Of a stretch of 64,000 nucleotides of DNA, positions 54,324 through 64,000 are shown one piece after another. Origin of the DNA: Periplaneta americana (lineage: Eukaryota; Arthropoda; Insecta; Blattodea; Blattidae); NCBI RefSeq assembly GCF_040183065.1, contig NC_091123.1:106296321-106360320 (forward strand). Direction: 5' to 3'. The stretch's first letter is position 1. Each line of letters opens with the position of its first letter. Made by a program: the position numbers and the translations under genes. Under the pieces are notes generated by a model. The model was given only the letters and a program-made list of their open reading frames with translations, did not search any database and was not told where the DNA came from.

Positions 54324-55009
54324 CAATTTTATGTAACAATGTTAGGCCTACTTTGTATAATAATAAAGTGATAGGTCTAATTTTCCCGAGAATTCATTAA
54401 AATTGGCTTTTCGTCAGTATGATAACTCTTCCTGCTCATGGTGTTCCCGTAGTTTCCCTCGCACGCCAAGACAAATGTCGGAATGAGACCTAAAAGAAAT
54501 GGGCCTCGAATCTAATCCCTTCCTTCTAAATTTTTTCTCCTACTATTCTTAGCATATTTTTCTAAATTATACCATACCGTTCACGATCTTTGTTGGGCTC
54601 GGACTTCTTCCGACATTGGTTTCGTAGTTGACCCTGAGCGGCCTATATTCTCTTCAAGCTCTTGCGCGTGTTCACAATTCAAAATCAAATAGTATTCAAA
54701 ATTGAATCCTGAATTGCAGGAACCCCACATGTCCATTTCAGCAAAATTTTCAGGAGGCTCAAAAAACTGATTATCTTCAAAAGGATTTGGTGTTTTGAAA
54801 TTACTATGTTTTTATTTTATTAAAGCATAATAATATCTAGTGTTTTAATACATATTTTTTCCTTTAGTGTTTTCTGAAAAATTTCTGAATTGCCTGGAGG
54901 TTTCTGCAATGCATGGCTATTTCATTCAAGCTATAACAAAAAAAAAAAAAAAAAACAAACAAACAAACAAAGGAAAGAAGCAAACTGAAAATTTATTAAT
55001 CCAGTTCCT
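54323..55009. other. No gene; SINE-like core at 54435-54525 and poly-A at 54936-54971
   Basis: GTTCCCGTAGTTTCCCTCGC then ACGCCAAGACAAATGTCGGA resembles the SINE core above. A stretch of A followed by (CAAA)n lies at 54936-54971. Confidence 0.45.
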
Positions 55010-55850
55010 AGCATTATATCCCAACTCCTCAAATCTATTTTAATATTCTCCCATCTACGTCTCGAATTCCTAAAGGTCTTTTTCCCTCAGGTCTCCCAAC
55101 TAACACTCTATATGCATTTCTGGATTCACTCATGTGCTACATGCCCTATCCATCTTAAACGTCTGGATTTATCGATTCTAGTTCACGTTAACACTTTGTT
55201 AAAAAAATAAAATTATACAACCATCCCCCACCATAAGAGCAACACACCCCCACCCCTACAACTGACGAATGCAAATCGCAGAATTCAAGAGACACTGATG
55301 AAGACGCAACATCGCGTCGGAACGGGCCGTCTGTCCAAGGTATATAACCTTTTTAAAAAAATTTTTAACATTTTTTTAACGTGTGACTAAATAATTTTAT
55401 GTCTGGATTTAATGTCCTTAATTATGTTTGATGAAGAATTCAATGCGTACAGTTCCGGTTCTGAGTTGTGTAACTTTCTCCATTGTCCTGTAACTTCATC
55501 CCTCTTAGCACCAAATATTTTCCTAAGCACCTTATTCTCGAAAACCTTTAACCTCTGTTCCTCTCTCAACGTGAGAGTCCAAGTTTCATAACCATACAGA
55601 ACAACCGGTAATATAATTGCTTTATAAAATTATTTCAGTTTTTTTTAGAAACCAGAGTAAATGACAAAAGCTTCTCAACCGAATAACAAGCATTTCCAAT
55701 ATATTTTATTATGCGTTTAATTTCTTCTCGAGTGTCATTTATATTTGTTACTGTTGCTCCAAGATATTTGCATTTTTCTACCTCTTTGAAGGATAAATTT
55801 CCCATTTTTATATTTCCATTTCGTACTATGTTCTGGTTATGAGACAATCA
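55010..55850 (-). mobile_element. RTE-like LINE copy 2, interrupted
   Basis: On the minus strand [34 protein letters not shown] and YSVEKLLSF (55847-55640), then [20 protein letters not shown] and TGQWRKLHN (55569-55420), then after a 229-bp insertion the GRP..RRRWEN-like end (55160-55010). Matches 9885-10700. It is truncated at both ends. Confidence 0.85.
55172..55400 (+). mobile_element. 229-bp insertion with 11-bp duplication and hammerhead-like core
   Basis: GTCTGGATTTA is duplicated at 55161-55171 and 55401-55411; the uninterrupted copies at 10150 and 60275 have it once. The insert holds CTGATGA (55295-55301), a GACGC/GCGTC stem (55303-55307 with 55314-55318) and GGAAC (55319-55323), the layout of a hammerhead ribozyme core (CUGANGA - stem II - GAAA). 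GAAC in place of GAAA and an A/G mismatch at the stem base suggest decay. Penelope-like elements and retrozymes carry such motifs; which this is cannot be said. Confidence 0.55.
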
Positions 55851-56055
55851 TACTGACACTAATATTTTGTCCTCGAGCAGAAAAACTTGTAAAGCAGCAA
55901 ATTATGGACAAAGTTTGTCTATTTTGAGAGAAATCACTTCTAAAACATTTTTTTATTCACTTGCAAATTTACATATATGAGTACCGGTATCACTTCTTAG
56001 ACATCGATATTTACTTTTGATAATTTGTATGGATGAGTTTGTTGTTCATTTTATA
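55851..56055. other. No recognised feature
   Basis: Spacer between the RTE copy and the mariner-like element. Confidence 0.4.
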
Positions 56056-56980
56056 CAGAGTGTCTCGCAGCAGGAAGTCCATAGCTTACCTTCGTGTTCC
56101 TGGGATTATTTTGAGTGAAAAAGTTCTAATCAACATGGGTCCGAATTGCAACGGTATCTACAGAAAACACAATTCTAAATTAATAATTTTATTACTTGTG
56201 ATTGACTTACAATTTTATTTTGAGTAATAAACATTCTAAATTATCACATTTGAGGTTCGAAATGACCACCATGGTTGTCGAGGCATATTTGAGCTCTGTC
56301 TGAAGAGAGTTTATCGCTCTCATTACAACACCGCCATCATTTCTCAAATCTTCACCGCACTCCACTATTTTCCCGAGAAGTTCGACCCTTGTGTTCGACC
56401 GAGCAGCATACACAACTGATTTCATGTGCCCCCAAAGGAAGTAATCTAATGGAGACAGATCTGGTGATCTTGGTGGCCAAGTCACTGGACCTCCTCGGCC
56501 AATTCAATTATGTAGAAACTGTTGATTTAAAAATGTAGTCACACACCTGTCAAAGTGTGGAGGTGCACCATCTTGATGCAGCCACATGCCTTATCTAATA
56601 AGAGAGGAACGTTCTCCAACGTAACTCTGGTAACTCTGCCTGCAGGAAATGCAGATAATGATGAGCTGTTAAGGTGTTTGGAAACTCAACAGGTCCGACA
56701 AATTGATTCTCAATCATATCACACCAAATGTTTACCGAAAACCGAGTTTGGAAATGTGTTTCCTCGGATGCATGTGGATTCTCATGTGGTCAGTCCATAC
56801 ATAAGCGTTTCTTGTGTTTGTGAAATCTCTGTTGAAAGTTGCTTCATCTGTGAATAAAATCTTGGAGCACAATTCACGGTTTCGAAGTAGCCAAGTGCAG
56901 AAGTTTTCACGTGCGATATAATCATTTGGTTGTAGAGTCTGGACACTTTGAATCATAGATAAATAACTTTGATTATGAAA
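56056..56980 (-). pseudogene. Tc1/mariner-type transposase pseudogene (DDD)
   Basis: The minus strand carries the DDE core of an IS630/Tc1/mariner transposase. SKILFTDEATFNRDFTNTRN (first Asp), then WLHQDGAPPHFDRC (second Asp, about 56580-56540 by reading across frames), then GGPVTWPPRSPDLSPLDYF then LWGHMKS (third residue Asp). The N-terminal HTH is absent upstream. Frames change between 56730 and 56485. One end is visible: TACAGAGTGTCTCGCAG at 56054, preceded by T/TA; no partner TIR was found on the right. Confidence 0.8.
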
Positions 56981-57027
56981 TGGGTATAAACCCTAACTAG
57001 TTTACGTAAAGTTTAATTTTTGATCCT

Positions 57028-57232
57028 ACAGAATATATCTGTTATGGTAACAATGATTGTTAGAGGAGAAAAATTCGCTCCTACGCCGGAGGTCGAACCC
57101 AGGTCCTTGGTTCTACATACCAAGTGCTCTAACCACTGAGCTACGCCGAAGTTCAATTCACAGCACCCGATCGAATTCCTATCCTCTAGTGTTTTCCCTT
57201 TGTGGCCTGACTCCAAGTTCGACATATCGATG
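57028..57232 (-). repeat. Family 2 tRNA-like repeat
   Basis: The minus strand has TTCGGCGTAGCTCAGTGG, GCACTTGGTATGTAGAACCA and GGACCTGGGTTCGACC, preceded by GGCCACAAAGGGAAAACACT. It ends in GAGCGAATTTTTCTCCTC and CAGATATATTCTGTAGG. Copy of the 24118-24830 family. Confidence 0.8.
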
Positions 57233-57525
57233 GCCAAGAACTAGACTGTTCCAAGTCCATTTTACTTTTTTTTTTCTCCCAGAAGAGCTATTTTAAGCTC
57301 CTGACATTCAAAACTTCATGAAACAATTTGGAATAGGTTCATAACAATCTTATGGAGAGAAATATTTATAATTTTGTTCGATTCATATATGCAGAGAAGA
57401 ACTGGAATACAATGAAACACAGATTTCTTTCTTATAAAAAGTTGGGCTTAGTCTGGTTCTCAGCCATCGATATGTAAGTGTGGACATATATTAAGTCAAC
57501 TACCATTATACCATTGCCATAATAA
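57233..57525. other. No recognised feature
   Basis: Spacer between two oppositely oriented family 2 pieces. Confidence 0.35.
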
Positions 57526-57650
57526 TCATTGTTACCAAAACAGATATATTCTGTAGGACCAAAAATTATCTTTACGTAGATTCTTCGCTCAACAGTGCAT
57601 ATTACTGTGGAATCCCGGCCACCAAGTCACTTAATTGAGTGCGCTCCTTG
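57526..57650 (+). repeat. Family 2 downstream part, inverted to the copy at 57028
   Basis: CATTGTTACCAAAACAGATA then TATTCTGTAGG is the inverse of 57028-57062. GCGGAATCCCGGCC-like text and AAGTCACTTAATTGAGTGCG match 24520-24560. Confidence 0.65.
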
Positions 57651-58071
57651 TATAATGTATACTATAACGTCTTTGGTATGAAGTTGGTTTGGATATCTGT
57701 TCATTTTCCATTCAGCGGTTTTTTCATTCATCTTAAAAAGAAAACTGGTACAAAACTGCGGTTTGAAAATCCACCCACCCCTCGTTTTCGTACACTCCAA
57801 TTGTGTGAATCATGCGTAGCTATGACTCCCAATCAGTTTTTTTTTTTTTTTTTTTTTTGTCCTTGTGATGATGAGTATTTTACATTATTTGCCATCTACA
57901 GTGCATTTGCTTCAACTAATCACAACTGCAGCGTCATCTCTTGGCTTTTCGCGTCAACATCATGACAAATATTTTATTCGTAGAAAATCTAATCACAGTT
58001 CATCAGGATTGGCGTTAACCTAACAAACGGGAGTGTAAGGTGTCATTTTAACTTGCGAAAGCGATTGTTAA
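57651..58071. other. Probable 5' flank of endophilin-B; poly-T at 57838-57858
   Basis: No repeats recognised from about 57860 to the ATG, so this may hold the promoter and 5' UTR. No clear TATA box or initiator can be assigned by eye. Confidence 0.35.
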
Positions 58072-58155
58072 ATGTATTTCCCTAAAGCAGAAATGGATTT
58101 CAATGTAAAAAAGCTTGTCCGAGATGCGGGAACGGCGCTGAGTCGTGTTGTACAG
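58072..58155 (+). CDS. EndoB: Endophilin-B first coding exon (partial gene)
   Basis: The exon encodes MYFPKAEMDFNVKKLVRDA then GTALSRVVQ and stops being coding at a CAG|GTAATA donor (58156). Vertebrate SH3GLB1 begins with MDFNVKKLA.DAGT.LSRAVQ, and I recall an exon boundary right after this block, so identity and splice site agree. Endophilin-B is an N-BAR/SH3 membrane-bending protein of autophagy and mitochondrial/Golgi dynamics; these residues form the amphipathic helix H0 that inserts into membranes. Start is either ATG 58072 or ATG 58093; the latter matches the conserved Met-Asp-Phe. Exon 2 (N-BAR) was not found downstream in the window, so intron 1 exceeds 5.8 kb. Too short for an ORF finder. 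Confidence 0.8.
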
Positions 58156-58717
58156 GTAATAAAATAAGGATGCTATGTTGCATCTTACAATACAGATTTA
58201 TTGTGTGAGAAAAAGTTTCATTGACCTTTTAATATTTCTATTAAAAATTGTATGTTATGGCTTTTGGTTCACTGACATTTATTTTGTGTGAGTAGCGGTG
58301 AAGGGTTATTAGGGGCTATTTTTATTGAATAGTTACGAGTCTAATAACAGTGTCCAGTGTTATGTAGCCTAAAATGCAATAATTGATATTGTTAAAGATA
58401 GGGTTCTGTAAACATGTTTATTTAACAAATGAAATTTGTGTAAGCCTGACAAATTAAAAGTATTGTTTGGTTTTCCGAAGTTCAGTGCTTTGATAAGGTA
58501 GTGATTATTCTTTGTGATGTGTGTTTCAGTCCCAATGTCAAAATCTTGCCCACTAGAAACAAAACATAAAAAATGAATTAGGAATCCAATGAATTCAGTA
58601 CGATAATGTTAGTAGTTCCGGGATACAAAGACAAGACTGATCCTGGCAATTATTATGGTAAAGGTTACTTATGTCTCGGCTACTATAGGAGACAAAGGCC
58701 TGGGCCAGTTTTACACT
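58156..58717 (+). other. Start of endophilin-B intron 1
   Basis: Begins GTAATAAAATAAGG. AT-rich with no recognised repeats up to the LINE piece; no BAR-domain exon seen. Confidence 0.45.
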
Positions 58718-59480
58718 AATGCTAAACATCTTATTGCCGTCTATCATCTGATATCTTCTTCTTCACTGAACTCTTCTCCCGTTCACCATTCCTTCTAGTT
58801 CATCTTTCAGAAGGGAGTTTCGTCTCAACCAGTGACCCAGTCAATTCCTTTTCCTCTTCCTGATCAGTTTCAGCATCATTCTTTCTTCACCCACTCTTTC
58901 CAACACAGCTTCGTCGTTTCTTATTCTGTCTATCCATTTCATATGATTCAACCTTCTCCATATCTACATTTCAAATGCTTCTAGTCGTTTCTTTTCACTT
59001 CGTTGTAATGTCCAAGTTTCTGCCCCACATAATGCTACACTCCACACAAAGCACTTCACTAGTCTCTTCCTTAGTTCTTTCCCTACAAGTCCGTAGAAGA
59101 TGCTTCTTTTCTATTAAAAGCTCTGTTTGTCATTGCTGTTCTCCTTTTGACTTCTTGGCAGCAGTTCATGTTAAGTCTTACTGCTTGTAGTACACCCCAA
59201 GTAGGTATTTGAAGCTGTCCACTTGTTCTACTTCCTCATTTAGACTTTGCAAGTTTACCTTCGTTACTTTTCTTTCTATGACCATGGTCTTCGTCTTATT
59301 GGCATTTATCTTCGTTCCATACTGCTCACAGCTGTCAGTATCATCTCTCTTCTGCTAACAACACCATATCATCAGCAAATCTTATGCACCTTATTGTTAT
59401 TCCTCCTACCATCACTCTTCCCATGTTGTGAAAACATTTCTTTACTAAATCCTCCCAGTAGATGTTGAACAGGTTTATTT
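58718..59480 (-). mobile_element. LINE family B, RT palm to C-terminus (within the intron)
   Basis: The minus strand reads LFNIYWEDLVKKC, RCIRFADDMVLLAEE (FADD catalytic box), NANKTKTMVIERK, then CGAETWTLQRSEKKRLEAFE, WIDRIRNDEAVLERVGEERM and RKRNWLGHWLRRNSLLKDEL. Frameshifts occur; 5' half absent. It is antisense to the host exon. Confidence 0.85.
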
Positions 59481-60009
59481 AATGACCAATAATTGTGTGA
59501 ATCATCTGAATAAAAGATTTCATTTTTGACGCCTTATTTCTCTTAAACATTTTAGGTTTTTCAAACTGTTCACTTGTGGTACATAATGTTATTAAATTAT
59601 ATATCTAGTAGAATAGATAGAATAATTAAACAATTAGTAGCGAGGGTAGCATATTGAGAAACATTTTAATTGCTGCAGTACAGGGATGCTCCATTTGCTT
59701 TTTGCTCACTAGCGCTAGATAGCCTAGGCTAGTTTTCCTTAAACATGTTTACACGAGAGTATAATCAATTTCTGCTGTAGTTTTAAAAGAACTTGATATT
59801 TATAATAGGCCTACGATATATCATTTTTGTGTATCTGTAGCCCATCATGACGGCCTCTTAAGTACCGGTATAGCTTTCTTTAAAAAGTGGTCATATTTTA
59901 TGGGTTTTCAGAAACGAAAATTACTGAAAAATGGCAGAAAAACAGTTTACATTAAAAAATATATGACTAAAAGGATAATTTCTAAGGAAAATATATCAAA
60001 TAACTTATT
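59481..60009. other. No recognised feature
   Basis: Intronic AT-rich sequence; no gene seen. Confidence 0.4.
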
Positions 60010-60470
60010 TCTCACAACTTACTTACTTATGGCTTTTAAGGAACCCGGAGGTTTATTGTCGCCCTCATATAAGTCCGCCATCGGTCCCTATCCTAACAAG
60101 ATTAATCTAGTCTCTACAATCATATCCCACTATCCTCAAATCCATTTTAATATTATTCTCTCATCTATGTCTCGGCCTCCCCAAAGGTCTTCTTCCCTCC
60201 GACCTCCCAACAACACACTATATGCATTTCTGGATTCACCTATATGTGCTACATGCCCTGCCCATCTCAGATGTCTGGATTTAATGTTCCTAATTATGTC
60301 AGGTGAAGAATACAATGAGTACAATTTCGCATTTTGTAACTTTCTCCATTCTCCTATTACTTCACCCGTCTTAGCCCCAAATAGTTTCCTAAGCAGCTTA
60401 TTCTCAATCACCCTTAACCTCTCTCTGTTCCTCTCTCAAAGTGAGAGTCCAAGTTTCACAACCATACGTA
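60010..60470 (-). mobile_element. RTE-like LINE copy 3, 3' fragment
   Basis: The minus strand reads [40 protein letters not shown] and HIGESRNAYSVLLGG; the 3' end is AAAGCCATAAGTAAGTAAGT. Matches 9885-10290. The long plus-strand frame at 59900-60547 is its antisense shadow. Confidence 0.85.
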
Positions 60471-61604
60471 TCATAATTTTACCTGTATTCATGTCTTGTA
60501 TAAATGTCGCAGATCTTTTTGGCACTTGTGAGGAAAGAGAAAGTTAGCAAGTGAGCCTTTATGATGGTCCTGTGCAGTGATGGGTCAAGGAAAGGGACTG
60601 AGGTAGACAAGGGAGGAGCAATGACATTAAAGAAAAGTATGCTCAGTTGCTTAGAAGTAATCGACCTGTAGGCGAGATGCCGCTGATACTTTTTGAACTA
60701 AAATATAGTAAGCCAAATTACTAAAAGGGGATGAACAAGAGATATCATTCTCAATGTATACAATTTTATGAGGAAATAAGCAGAGTAGTCAAAAATAAGA
60801 TACAGAGAGTAGCAGAGGCAAACGTGTTCTAACAAGGGGGAAGAAAACTTTGCCTGAACAAAAATAATAATATGGAGCTGAAGGAACATCAGTGAGTGCA
60901 TCTGTAAAAAAACGGTCGATGGCAAAAGACCACTACTAACATTGATGACTTTGAGAAACGCGTGATATGATGAATGATTCACGAATTCTATTTTTTGCAC
61001 AAAATTTCTCCTACAATTTTTGCATAAAATTTCTCTTACAATTTTGAAGTTATTATCCATTCTATCTGAAATCACCCATCATTGATTGGGGGGCACTAGT
61101 TTAAAGAATATTTTAAGAGAGTTAGAGTTCAAGTGTACGAAGACGGGGAAAAATTGAAGTGCACTGATCGAGAGGCAAAGAATATCATTTCTATCAGTCA
61201 TAAAGTGTAGAGAGAAAGGTCAATCCATCATCTACAGGGAAGATAACTATGTAGCCCTACATAGAAGTCACAATGATAAAAGGATTGGATGAAGATCATA
61301 ATAATAACAAATTACAATGAAAGCAGCAGTGATAGTGTAGTAGAAAAAATTTCTAACAATAACAATAAACATACAGTCTCTAATGTTTTATTAGATTCGG
61401 TGTTCGTGACTTATTGACATTATAGGTATATTTTCACGAGTTCTGAGTGTACTTTACTGTCACAGCGATCGGCATGCGGGTATCAGTTGGGGGTTGTAGC
61501 TGGTTGGGAGACAACATACTAGTTCGATAGTGACTCACTTCTTTGCTTAACATTTAAAATTTCAGAATTCAAAAAGATCTGCGATACGTCTTATACCTGT
61601 CTAG
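60471..61604. other. No recognised feature
   Basis: AT-rich; AATTTTTGCATAAAATTTCT-like words are locally duplicated near 61000-61040. Confidence 0.35.
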
Positions 61605-61805
61605 CAATGAGCATATATGCTAGGCAGACTAAAAGCCCGAACAAACCAAACCAAACCTAACCTGTCACTGATCCTCAAGCTTACACAAACTCACTACCTA
61701 CTGTTCCTCCTTACCTACCAAAAAATGTAGGCCTACATGCAAGGCATACCAAAAGACTGAACAAACCAAACCTAATCTGTCACTGATCCTTAACCTTATG
61801 AACAT
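61605..61805 (+). repeat. Direct duplication of ~70 bp, period ~125 bp
   Basis: AGGCAGACTAAAAGCCCGAA then CAAACCAAAC..CCTAACCTGTCACTGATCCT (61620-61675) recurs as AGGCATACCAAAAGACTGAA then CAAACCAAAC..TCACTGATCCT (61742-61792). Confidence 0.8.
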
Positions 61806-62199
61806 TCGCTTATGATGTAGTTCCACAATTTGCTCACACATCTTTATCTGGCAATATGTCATGTCTTAACAGAAAAATATTGCAGTTCTTCAGTATTCAA
61901 CAGTGGCCCCTTTGAAAATCCCAAAACCTTCCACTTTTAATTAATTAAATATTCACAAACCTGATGTTAAAATTGATGCCCATTGACCAATTCGGCATCG
62001 AAAAATAGAATCAGAAGAAGTAGAACCAACCATTGACAACCGTCTTATACAGTCCGTGTATTTTGCCACAAAATAGGTAAGATCACAAAAATCAAACAAA
62101 CACAAAAAAAGACTTTTTATTGCTTGTCCGCCACTTCTTAACAATAAATAAATGCTCTTAAACCGACATTAACTTCGAAAATGTGATTTTTATATTTTT
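61806..62199. other. No recognised feature
   Basis: Unassigned intronic sequence. Confidence 0.35.
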
Positions 62200-62372
62200 T
62201 GGCGTGGTCATGATTGGTAACAATTCATCACGACGCTGGATGGGCGTCAGTCCCATACACTGGCAGAAATTTCATGAGAATATTACTTCCCCATGAGGAC
62301 TTGAACCACTGCATTCTGTAATGTGAGTCTTAAGCATGATGCCTTATACTTCAATGCTACAGTGTGGGACCA
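62200..62372 (-). repeat. SINE family 3 with tRNA-like head
   Basis: The minus strand reads CACTGTAGCATTGAAGTATA, AGGCATCATGCTTAAGACTC and GTGGTTCAAGTCCTCATG (B box), then TTCTCATGAAATTTCTGCCA and GTGTATGGGACTGACGCC. Body matches 12950-13010. Confidence 0.75.
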
Positions 62373-62571
62373 TCATAAAATAATTGATTAAAATGTCATA
62401 AACTTTCTTAGTAGGCCAGAAAATCTGTTCTAATATGCTAATGTGCGCTACATGGAACACTTGGCAGAATGCCAGCAAGCAAGTTCTACCAGCAGAAATC
62501 ATTGGATGATGGTCTGAACAACAGAAAATTAATTCAGAAGTTCCCTCACTGTCTTTAGCCTATATTGGAGT

Positions 62572-62799
62572 CTAGAAATACCCTCCATAACAGTCCAGAC
62601 ACAATTGACATCTCTGAAGTAGGTTCTGGGACACTGTTGGAAGTTCAGCCAGTGTAATCCTAGCTATAGTACAGGTAGCGTGAATATTGTCTTTTAGTTC
62701 TTCTGTGGTATGCAGATTATTTTCATACACTTCAATGTTCCCCACTCTAGAAGGGCACATTTGATGAATGATCCAAAGACAATTTAGCCTACTGTGCAA
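62572..62799 (-). pseudogene. Tc1/mariner-like transposase C-terminal fragment
   Basis: The minus strand reads NLHTTEELKDNIHATCTIA then RITLAELPTVSQNLLQRCQL and CLDCYGGYF, the ending typical of insect IS630-like transposases (EELK.NI, R...CL...GGHF). No catalytic residues included. Confidence 0.6.
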
Positions 62800-64000
62800 A
62801 TTTCACGAGAGGATCCCTGCAAGGAGAGTATGATCCTTGTGGGGTAAGAGGAAAGAGTAAGTCAGTAACTCAGCATCTCTGAAGGAGGAGGTGGATGGGG
62901 GTGGTGGCATTGGCTGTCTGGGACAAACAAGGCTCAGTCATTGGCCAGCCATTTCCGTGTCTGGGGTTGATTCCAAGAGTGGGGGGGGGGGGAACTCGCA
63001 TTCCTTGCCGAGATCTTCTCCTGAAATGCGAACTGTACTTGCCTTGGGGTAAAAAAAATTCCATTTCAGTCTGTAATTTTGAATAATTTCTAAAATTGAT
63101 TGAATTCTAAATTTGTCTTGAGCACCTGAAGTCTGGCAGTTCTTTTTTTGTAACTGATCTCTGCCAGTGTAGTCTAATTCATTGTTGTTCACATTTTCTA
63201 ATTTCCATATCTCTTGGCTAGGCTCAGATTGGTTTTTCGAGGGCTGGGCCTGGAATGAATTCATGAACTTAAGCTTACAATGACCCATTGTACGCCCTAT
63301 GTATATGGTGAATGTCCAATCCTGACAGCATTCGTGAATCCAATACTGACAGATGAACCATTTTGCCTCAGCCCTGACAGAGCAGGTCCCATTCCCAGAC
63401 AAGTACCTGATAAGATCTCAAACCCTTCCTATTATCAGCATTGGAAACCTATACTGCTCCAAGTTCCTCACCCCAGCCTATATTTAACTACTACATATCT
63501 CATTTCCTGAAGGACATAAAATGGCAAGCGTTTCAAGACTTATGCTTTGTTATGACAGTGAAGCATGCAAATTAAGGATGAAAAATGAAAGCAAATAGGT
63601 ACCACATAACAGAACAACTGAATAAATCATCTACATCACATGCATTTCGTTATTGTCCTAAGGGGAAGGGTCTCTGGGTCATCCAGTGAAACATTGGGTT
63701 GAAAACTCGAGAATGAGAGATCGTAACAGACATATCTCACTTACATTGCTAATGTTTATGTATTAAGAAGTTTGAAATACAGAGTTTATGACTCTAATAA
63801 ATAATCGTTACAAACTGTGGTTTTCTCGTTTAATTTTTTACATGTCTTGTCAGTGTGTGACATTTTACAGTCAAAATAATTAAAAGAATTAACTTTTATA
63901 ACAATTAAGGTATCAATGCATATTTTACTTAATGCAGTTTTTTTTAAGAAATGCTGTAACTTTGTATTTACGAATATCTCCTTTTGAGGAGTGGTAAGCA
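62800..64000. other. No supported gene
   Basis: A minus frame of 154 codons (62938-63402) crosses a G run at 62982-62991 and shows no domain I recognise; the plus strand has a rival frame. The rest is AT-rich. Confidence 0.35.

Noticed and set aside
53914..54339. 141-codon minus-strand frame with a poly-Leu start
   Set aside because: It is antisense translation of the AAT microsatellite, an interspersed repeat and a LINE B piece.
59900..60547. 215-codon plus-strand frame
   Set aside because: It is antisense to RTE-like LINE copy 3; the minus strand has the recognisable RT C-terminus.
62938..63402. 154-codon minus-strand frame
   Set aside because: Crosses a G homopolymer, no recognised motif, overlapped by competing frames; left unassigned.

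Overview
The window looks like gene-poor, AT-rich nuclear DNA from a large insect genome. The most likely source is a cockroach, Periplaneta americana or a close relative. This is inferred from memory of its tRNA-derived SINEs, its RTE-type LINE and its many AGGCCTA words; no search was run. Nearly everything recognisable is transposon-derived, at many stages of decay and often nested. I see no bacterial, organellar or viral gene set, no rRNA and no CRISPR.

1-9.7 kb: a nearly full-length CR1/jockey-group LINE (about 1.33-6.91 kb) with a duplicated 5' UTR block, an ORF1 carrying a PHD finger and an SGNH-esterase-like domain, an endonuclease-RT ORF2 broken by two frameshifts, and a repeat-filled 3' UTR holding a SINE. 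A decayed DUF7869-like gene follows.

9.7-25.6 kb: truncated minus-strand RTE-like LINEs with nested SINE and MITE insertions, a 763-bp foldback element, a 4.4-kb TIR-bounded composite holding hAT-like transposase remains and a Harbinger-like MITE, a second foldback, a Helitron helicase remnant, and a tandem cluster of a repeat with an internal tRNA-like segment.

25.6-45.6 kb: a P-superfamily transposon (26182-28395) with 35-bp perfect TIRs, an 8-bp target duplication, an open THAP domain and a truncated transposase. Next to it lies a second TIR element (28719-30604) with a THAP-like first exon, inserted into the end of a related copy. Beyond are SINEs, a decayed second CR1 copy, a third THAP fragment, hAT-like MITEs and RNase H/3' pieces of another LINE.

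45.6-57.7 kb: a 3.06-kb pogo/jerky-like element with TA duplication and a C-terminal PHD-like finger, a foldback carrying a SINE with a perfect 15-bp duplication, an hAT MITE with an 8-bp duplication, more LINE pieces (one holding an insertion with a hammerhead-like core) and a mariner/Tc1 pseudogene.

57.7-64 kb: the only convincing host gene sequence, the first coding exon of endophilin-B (SH3GLB1/EndoB), plus strand, 58072-58155, ending at a GT donor. The rest would lie in its intron 1, filled with LINE, RTE, SINE and Tc1 remnants. The ORFs do not form an operon or pathway; their relations are of nesting, shared termini and possible cross-mobilisation.
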